Assembly (NCBI GenBank): GCA_954871525.1
Contig: OX940861.1
Coordinates: 14,802,842 to 14,866,841 of the forward strand
Length of the DNA: 64,000 nt
Direction: 5' to 3'
Source: Parietaria judaica
Taxonomy: Eukaryota > Streptophyta > Magnoliopsida > Rosales > Urticaceae
The number at the start of each line of letters is the position of its first letter. Position 1 is the first letter of the stretch. The translations under genes were made by a program, and so were the position numbers. Positions 57,661-64,000 of this stretch are shown piece after piece. The notes beneath the pieces are model-generated. The model worked only from the letters and a program-made list of their open reading frames with translations. It searched no databases and was not told the DNA's origin.

Positions 57661-59590
57661 TTATGATAATCTGAAAATAATTGGCGTGCTGTCGTAAGCA
57701 ACCCAAATTACTAATAAAAACCGTAACCTGCAAAACCTATGTAGTAGAGTAAGTACGGGTCGATCCCACGAAGAGTTTTCTAATAAACGTTGCAAAAATA
57801 ATAAAAAGAAAGGGAAAAGGGGGATTTTTATCAAAGAGAACAATTAAATAAAAAATAAAGAATTTAATGAGAAATATTTGGAAACCATTGGCTTGAGTAA
57901 ACTTCCACTAATGATTCGATTCATCTGATTATTGACAAGAAATCGTTCTTATACCTACTAAATATCTCCCGGATTAACACATTCCTTAAGATCATCTAAC
58001 CAAATTGAAACGCAATTCAATTAAACCTAACTCGGAGATAACTCAATCACGTGACAAAATTTAAAATCCAAGCAGCAATAATAATTAGAACGCTCCAAGA
58101 AACTGAACAATAAAACACCGCGATAATATTTAATCCAATTGATTTCCTCTACTGTTTCGCTAATTTACCAACCGCGTGATAAACTAACTAGACTCATGTT
58201 CAACAATTAAAAGACAAGTACGACGAGTCAATTAATTAACTGTATATAAACTCCGAAACGCATACGATGAATTCCAAAATTTATAATAATACCATGCTAA
58301 CGATTAATATACAATCAACGATCACAATGAATCAAAACTCAAACTTAATCGAACAATTGAAATTAATATAAAATCGGAGACCGCAATATCGTTGATAACA
58401 TAATACGATTCTAGTAAAACGAAATCGATATTCAAGGAATGAAATAGAACAAAATTATGCCTCACAAATTTATTGAATCATAGTTTCGGAAACTCAAACC
58501 AATTACAGACTTAGCCGATCACGTTCATCGTTTCACCGAGAGGAGAAGAAATCCCGAAAAGCATCAGAGACTGACTCGGCTTTCGACCTCTGCTTCTCAC
58601 CAAATCCGTCCCCTCTGAATAATCAGATTTCTCTTTATACCTATTTTTCTAACCCTAACAATCAATTTCCTACAATTTATTGTCAACATAAAACAATAAA
58701 ATTAAATCTTCCCGCGATAATCTGTAACAGAATTTCTGAGAAAATCGTAGCTTTAAAATCGTATCTCGGGCTCGTTACCGTTGTTGGGCTTTGCTTGCTG
58801 AGTTCGGCCCATCACAGTGCAGCTACGATGACCAGCCTCTTCGCGGCACAACGCCGATTCTGCTCCGAAACAGCTCCTGCGACTAATCCTGAGCATCTCC
58901 AGCGAGCAGCGGCGACGGCGGAACTCCGACCACGGACATCGGTTGCAGCGAAGCTCGCGAATCAGCACCTCGAAGAACAGCGACGACGGTCAGTGATCGC
59001 GACCAGCAGAGACTTCGGTTAAGCTTCATGTTTTCGAATCCATCGATGCTCGTCCTTCTCTCTGCATACTCCTTTCTTTTCCTTTTACTTTCAGTTTTGT
59101 CTCTTAGTGAATATTTATTTGATAGTGAATATTTGAGCGGGTCACGATATTGGGAAAAAATGAAGCTGGTGTGTGTTTATTTTTGGGCATTTTGCACTTT
59201 GCTCCTTGGAATAACTCGTTATCCATCTTCATCCTTTGGTTCCTTGCATTTTCAGTCATTGTTGATGATTTATTTTCGTTTTTTCCCTGCACACATAAAA
59301 AAAAAAAAGGGAATAAAAAAAGGAGAAAGAAAGAAGAAAACGCCAAAACCCATTGAACTACGTGATGACCTGATCCTGGTTCGCCGGGTACGTAGGCAGC
59401 CTCGTCGAGAGCGGCGTGGTGCGGCATCAAATCATATATTTATCATTAATCTTCGATTGTCCAAGCTAATAAACGGGAAAAACCGAGTCCTTTCGGGATA
59501 AATAAATCAGGGAATAATCGTGTATATATTTTATTGCATTCTTTTCGATTATTCTTGTGACTGTAAGGTGGTGAAAATCGCCCTCTACAA
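57661..59590 (+). mobile_element. Old repeat followed by a truncated LTR end
   Basis: 57661-58500 holds a plant repeat type with 'gtagtagagtaagtac' and 'gggtcgatcccacg'. 58750-59020 is a GC-rich open stretch without recognisable domains. From about 59040 the sequence behaves like LTR U3/R DNA, contains hairpin motif copy 4 (59355) and ends GGTGAAAATCGCCCTCTACA at 59590, the same end as the LTR at 61929 in inverse orientation. No PBS follows, so it is a solo or truncated LTR. The left boundary is not clear. Confidence 0.45.
59355..59401 (+). other. Nested hairpin motif, copy 4
   Basis: Plus strand begins GAACTACGTGATGACCTGAT and ends GGGTACGTAGGCAGCC. Outer arms CTACGT/ACGTAG are perfect. Inner arms CCTGG/CCGGG pair around a TTCG loop. 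Confidence 0.75.
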
Positions 59591-61928
59591 TATAACAGCT
59601 CTATTCTAATAAATAAATCAAAGTAATATGTCAACAAATATCTTTATTTATTAAAATAATTAGGTCCTGTCAATAATTTATATATATAATATAATCTTTG
59701 GGCCCAGCTACCGTACCAGCGCTTTTCAGCCTATAAAGCATACGGGAGACCAGGGGCGCGACCCTAACCAAGTCAGCCCGAGGCGAATCACTTTCCGACG
59801 TACCACTCTGAGACTACCCATCTCGGTACAATCGGCGGCTTCACGTACAATATACCTCATGAGACGAACCATCCCGGCACAGCCACACAATGAGACAAAC
59901 CGTCTCGGTACGGCGCTATTTAATTTTGATAAAATGTTATTCATATTATTAGTTTTACTATAAACAATATATGAATGAATGATCTAGAAGTAAACATTTA
60001 AAATATGCAAACCAGAAAACAAGATGTGCAAACACGTATTTCAAACCACACAGAAACACGAAATCACAATTTATTATTATTGTGTTGTAAGGAGTACTTT
60101 TACGTACCTTACGCCTTACGATTCTCTACTACACGGCACGGTGCATCCCTCAAGAACAAGTCACCTGATATTTAAATTTCTAAATATCAGTTCCTTGATT
60201 ACATATAAGATTGTAGTCGCATAATTACTCCTTCTAAGAGGGCTCTCTATTCCTTACTTGAAAACCTTAATACTACAATATACTTACTCCAATCATTTAT
60301 ATATACACATATATACTTAACTTCTAACACCATGCTAAAGGAAAATGATGATTTTCATAGAGTTGAAATGCCATAGACTTCGATATTCTAAGACACAAAA
60401 ACATGATGCTTGAACGAGTGCAAATACATGTATACATAGCTACAGCCCCTGCCTTAACTAATACATATATATATACCTTATAAAGCTAACTCAACAATGC
60501 ACACAGAAAAACTTACACTTAATATTTCCTTAGTAATATAGTCTAGCATAATATGTACATGATTTATCCAAAACATATATATCGGAATAATGGTACTAGT
60601 ATTGATACATATATATAATCTACTGATATGTATATACTAGATCCATATACATTTAGCTATATATAAAAAACGTGACCTTGTTTACTCTTAGTGATGCTTT
60701 ATATATTATTTGATGTGTACTTCTATGTGAAGTCACTATAATTATTTAGGACCCCAAAAAATTAAGAAATGACCCAAATATCTATTCAAATTCATTAACC
60801 AAGAATCATACTCCATTTCTACATGAATGTATCTATATGGGTAAATACTATTGTGGACTTAATAAGAAACCCATTCTTAGAATGGTCTAACTTGATCATA
60901 TGTCGCCTTGTAACATGTAGCTACATAAATATCCTCATGCTTACACATATATAACTAGAATGTGTATCCAAACAGAGACCCTAAATAAATAACTTTATTC
61001 CTAGAGTATAAATGCAAACAGAGAATAAAATAACAATCTAATTTCTTCCTAACTTGAAGAATCAAAGGGTTATGCATTAACCCACGTACTAACCGAAACA
61101 CCACAATTTAAGGCACATACTCATTAGAAATTCTTCATATAGCTTATAGAAAATTCATCGAACAAGATTGAACTTCAAATTTTCTTAAAAAAATTATCGA
61201 GATATAAATAATGGAAATAGGGCTCCCATATCTATTCCTAAAATCAATTCTAACCTCAAGGTAGGTGATACACTTCGTCTAATTTCATAACTAGCAAAAA
61301 TATAAAAAGAATAAACCTTGAGATACCAAAGGAACCAGGGGGAAGATCCAAAACAGCCCTTTTTGAAGCTCTCGCAGCAAGCTTCACGAACAGCAAGCGC
61401 CACCAGAAATCAATAATTGGAGAATTAAAGGGATGAGAGGGTTTGAGTTGTGAGGTAGGGAAATTCCATGAGAGTGGGTTTTGAGGTGGTGATGGAAAGA
61501 AATGAAGAGAGGGAGAGATAGGATTAGGTGATAAAAAGAAAAAGAAAGGGAAGATGACAACATTGCATAGCATAATGACTCATCATTGAGATTAATGGAC
61601 ACTAAAGCTGTCCATTCGGGGCGGGCCCACTGCGGGCCTGCCACCCGCAGGCCCGTCGGCCCGCAAAGCCCGAGGCAACTCGGGCATGCCCGCCCCGAGG
61701 CCCGCCTGGGTCAGCCCGCCTACAGCCCGAGGTGGTTGCGGGACCACGGGCTTATGCCTTTTTATTTTTTCTTTAAAAAAAAAAAAAAGTGGACCATTGG
61801 ATGCAATGATCCAATGGCTGTGAGAGTTCCAAAATATAATCGTTGAAAGAGTACCTGAACATTTATGTAACTGACACCAACTAATAGAATTGGTTGGTAT
61901 AAGTACCAAATTAATACATTTTGGTACC
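59591..61928. other. Intergenic region
   Basis: AT-rich with no confident gene. 59710-59925 has a GC-richer segment with repeated 'gagac(g/a)aacc(a/g)tc(c/t)cgg'. 61320-61580 on the minus strand has balanced composition and a few short ORFs but nothing I recognise. Confidence 0.4.
61604..61790. repeat. Possible hAT-like terminus with GC-rich subterminal repeats
   Basis: Contains 'aaagctgtccattcgggg' followed by repeated GGCCCGC/GCGGGCC words and then poly-A, a pattern seen at ends of some plant hAT elements. The other end was not found. Confidence 0.35.
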
Positions 61929-62678
61929 TGTAGAGGGCGATTTTCACCACCCCGTTCCAGTCACAAAAATAATCATAAAGAACAAGTTAACAGCAATGAT
62001 CAGTGGAAATCTTAGATTTATTATATTTCCGACAAGAGCTCGGTTCTCTTTTGTTGAATAGCTGGACAGTTGAAGGATCGAGTACAAAGAACTTCTCTAT
62101 TTCTTAAGCCTTTTTCTTCTGATATTTTTCCTTCTCTATTTCTGGTTTCTTTGTCTTTTTTCCGAACCCTTACAAACGAGGCTTCACTTGCCTTTTATAG
62201 AGCTTACATTATGCATTCTCCCATCTTTCCCGCCCTTTTCTCTTTTTAATCATTAGCTTTCCCGGAGTGATTTGAGGGAAGCGTGGTTAGCCCCTGCTTT
62301 ATGTCATTTCCGAGCAGACTGCCATAATGGGTAGGTGGGCTTCATTAAATGCACATCTCGTCAGCCGTCATTCGGCCCTGCACGCTTCGTCGCTGATGCC
62401 TCTCGTCGAGTGAGTAGGTGAGCTTCATTAAATGCACGTCTCGTCAGCCTTCATTCGGCCCTGCATGTTTCATCATGACGCTTTCAGACTTTATCGAGGG
62501 TTGCTCTTAGACTTCATCGAGGGTTGCTCTTAGACTTCCTCGAGGGTTGAGCCTCCTCGAGGATACTCCCTGGTTGACCATCGGTCGACGAACTTCCTCA
62601 CTCTCTTCTTGTGTCGTTTATGGACAAAACGACACGAGTTGTGTTGAGGATGGATTTGACCAAATCCGACCTTAACAG
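61929..62678 (-). repeat. 3' LTR of the second Tat element (750 bp)
   Basis: On the minus strand it starts TGTTAAGGTCGG at 62678 and ends CGCCCTCTACA at 61929. TATA box TATAAAAG at 62192-62199 (minus). The polypurine tract TGGGGGAC lies just outside (about 62684-62691). Flank GTACC (61924-61928) may be one target copy. Confidence 0.8.
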
Positions 62679-63146
62679 TTAGTCCCCCATTTTATCAAGT
62701 GTATTCACTTGGTAAAATGAAATATAACTTCTCGGCAATCAGTCTTAACAAGTCTTTATCGACGAGCCTTCAGCGACGAAGATGCTTTCGCATTTCCGAC
62801 ATAGTCTGATTTTGGCCCCCACACTAACTTGCTTTCCCAGGTTGTCAACTTCGAATTCCTCACCTGCCTCATCCGCATTAAATGCCACCCCTTCGCACTT
62901 GAGTATCTCTGGGTTTTATAACGGGCCCTTGACCTCATGGACTAGCATGCTTTGAATCTGGATCGTTGGATCAACACGTGCCTCTTCTTTCCCTTTCCCC
63001 TATAAATTCGGGGTTTCTGCCCCCTTTCGACACTTTTCAAACTTTCGAAGCTCTCTCTCTGAACCGCTCTTGCGATTTCATTTCTCCGCTCTTACTTTGA
63101 TTTTCTCTATTTCGGATTTCTTCCCTTTTCTCTCCCAAACGCTTCA

Positions 63147-64000
63147 ATGGCTCCTTCCGGCCCCGGACCGGTCTTCAAGACCCGAAGCCCTCCCTCTGTC
63201 ATGTCGGCGGAGAGACTGCAGGTCATCGCTGAAGAATTTTTAGACTCGGAGTATTTCCACGCACGTCTCCCTTACGAGGGTGAACTCGCCGACACGCCTC
63301 AGGACGACTATGTGTGCGTCTACGAGTCGTTCTTCCGAATCGTCGGCCTCCATCTTCCGGTGCCGCATCTGATCGTGGCGTTCCTTTATGCCTTCAGGGT
63401 TCCAATTACCCAGGTGAGCCCTAACACCATCCGCCTTCTCTTATGCACGCTCGCCATTGCATGCGAGCAGAAAGGGGAGCTTACGCTCGAGGATTTGATG
63501 CGCCTCTACAAGTTCTTTCGGAACGCGAAAAACCTTGGCCGCTTCTCCATCTCCCATCGCGTTCGGCCGCATATCCTTGATAATACGCCGTCGAACGAGT
63601 CCGGCTGGGAGAACAAATATTTTTTTGTTAAGGTGAACAGTGCTAACTTTGGTCCCCACCATGCTTTTCTTACGAGGGAGTGGGTCCTCGAGGGAACAGA
63701 TCTCCCTCGTTTTAAGCCCGAGGAGGATGAGGAAGCTGCCGCGCAGTTCAAAGAGACCCACGCTGCTCTCCTCGTCAACCCTCGACGAGATTGGAGTAAG
63801 GACTTCGGGGATCAGCGGGTCGAGAAATTTGGGGTCTACAACCGGTCAACATCCACGGGCCGTCCCCAGACACCATCCTCCCGGAAGGCTTCTCTCGCGA
63901 GCCCGTTTCGGAGGGATCTCTTGTGGAGCGGAAGAAAATTGCTCCTAAGTTGAGGAGGAAGTCCAAAGAGGACTCTGTTGTCGTCAGGGAGATACTCCCG
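63147..64000 (+). pseudogene. Antisense extra ORF of the second Tat element, N-terminal part, frameshifted
   Basis: Starts at ATG 63147 after a CT-rich leader. It encodes the conserved N-terminal domain of 'putative gypsy type transposon' proteins (PF04195): VCVYESFFRIVGLHLPVPHL, VAFLYAFRVPITQVSPN and WENKYFFV are typical. The frame is open to the AAATTTGGGG run at 63826-63834; the sequence after it stays coding-like (Pro/Arg/Lys-rich) to the window edge only in another frame, so one base was gained or lost there. Left alone, translation ends at about 63953. It complements the C-terminal part seen at 1-2119 in the other element. Role unknown. Confidence 0.75.

Larger units (their letters stand above)
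61929..64000 (-). mobile_element. Second Tat-lineage element, right part cut by window edge
   Basis: 3' LTR at 61929-62678, polypurine tract beside it, then an antisense extra ORF beginning at 63147 and running off the right edge. Pol, gag and 5' LTR must lie beyond 64000. Its LTR does not match that of the left element, so it is a different family of the same lineage. Confidence 0.82.

Noticed and set aside
58795..59022. GC-rich 75-codon ORF
   Set aside because: No recognisable domain, and it lies within LTR-like repeat DNA. Composition alone does not support a gene.
61256..61573. Gene or miRNA precursor on the minus strand
   Set aside because: Balanced composition drew attention, but I saw neither a known miRNA sequence nor a domain, and splice signals are not convincing.

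Overview
This is a repeat-dense window of a plant nuclear genome, most likely a eudicot. The evidence is GT-AG spliced genes of plant families (a DUF4408/DUF761 protein, a CYP85-clan cytochrome P450, a SABATH methyltransferase), plant-type LTR retrotransposons (Tat-lineage Ty3/gypsy, copia), Mutator-like and hAT-like elements, and very AT-rich intergenic DNA. No species can be named from the sequence alone.

Layout. 1-9719: a nearly complete minus-strand Tat-lineage Ty3/gypsy element. It has its 5' LTR (8916-9719), PBS, gag-protease ORF, a single in-frame UAG followed by CAA UUA, a pol ORF with two RNase H regions and an integrase, and a spliced antisense extra ORF that runs off the left edge. 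10408-11363: a DUF4408/DUF761 gene with a TATA box and an overlapping uORF. 12740-13560 and 34170-34700: copia-like LTR remnants. 15982-18256: a truncated copia element with three nonsense codons in its reverse transcriptase/RNase H region. 19552-27445: an apparently intact ten-exon P450 gene (minus, 490 aa, CYP722-like) whose introns hold an LTR element retaining only gag, a Mutator-type MITE, a hAT-type MITE and a tandem duplication. 28963-32226: an intact four-exon SABATH methyltransferase gene (minus, 371 aa). 35244-38407: hAT and Mutator MITEs. 39620-42199: remnants of another Tat element. 42200-52033: a 9.8 kb MULE with perfect 56-bp terminal inverted repeats, a MuDR-type transposase (plus), a decayed DUF1985/ULP1 protease gene (minus) and a 3.2 kb tandem array between their 3' ends. 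52034-61928: AT-rich DNA and degenerate LTR pieces. 61929-64000: the 3' LTR and first part of the antisense extra ORF of a second Tat element that runs off the right edge.

How it fits together. Only three host genes look functional. The P450 and the SABATH methyltransferase lie in tandem on the same strand. Both families supply enzymes of strigolactone biosynthesis, which makes the pair a candidate mini-cluster, although the methyltransferase's residues look more like jasmonate-type members. The two most unusual sequence signals are the UAG-CAA-UUA readthrough context between gag and pol, and a short nested-hairpin motif that recurs in four unrelated-looking retroelement contexts with compensating changes in its inner helix.
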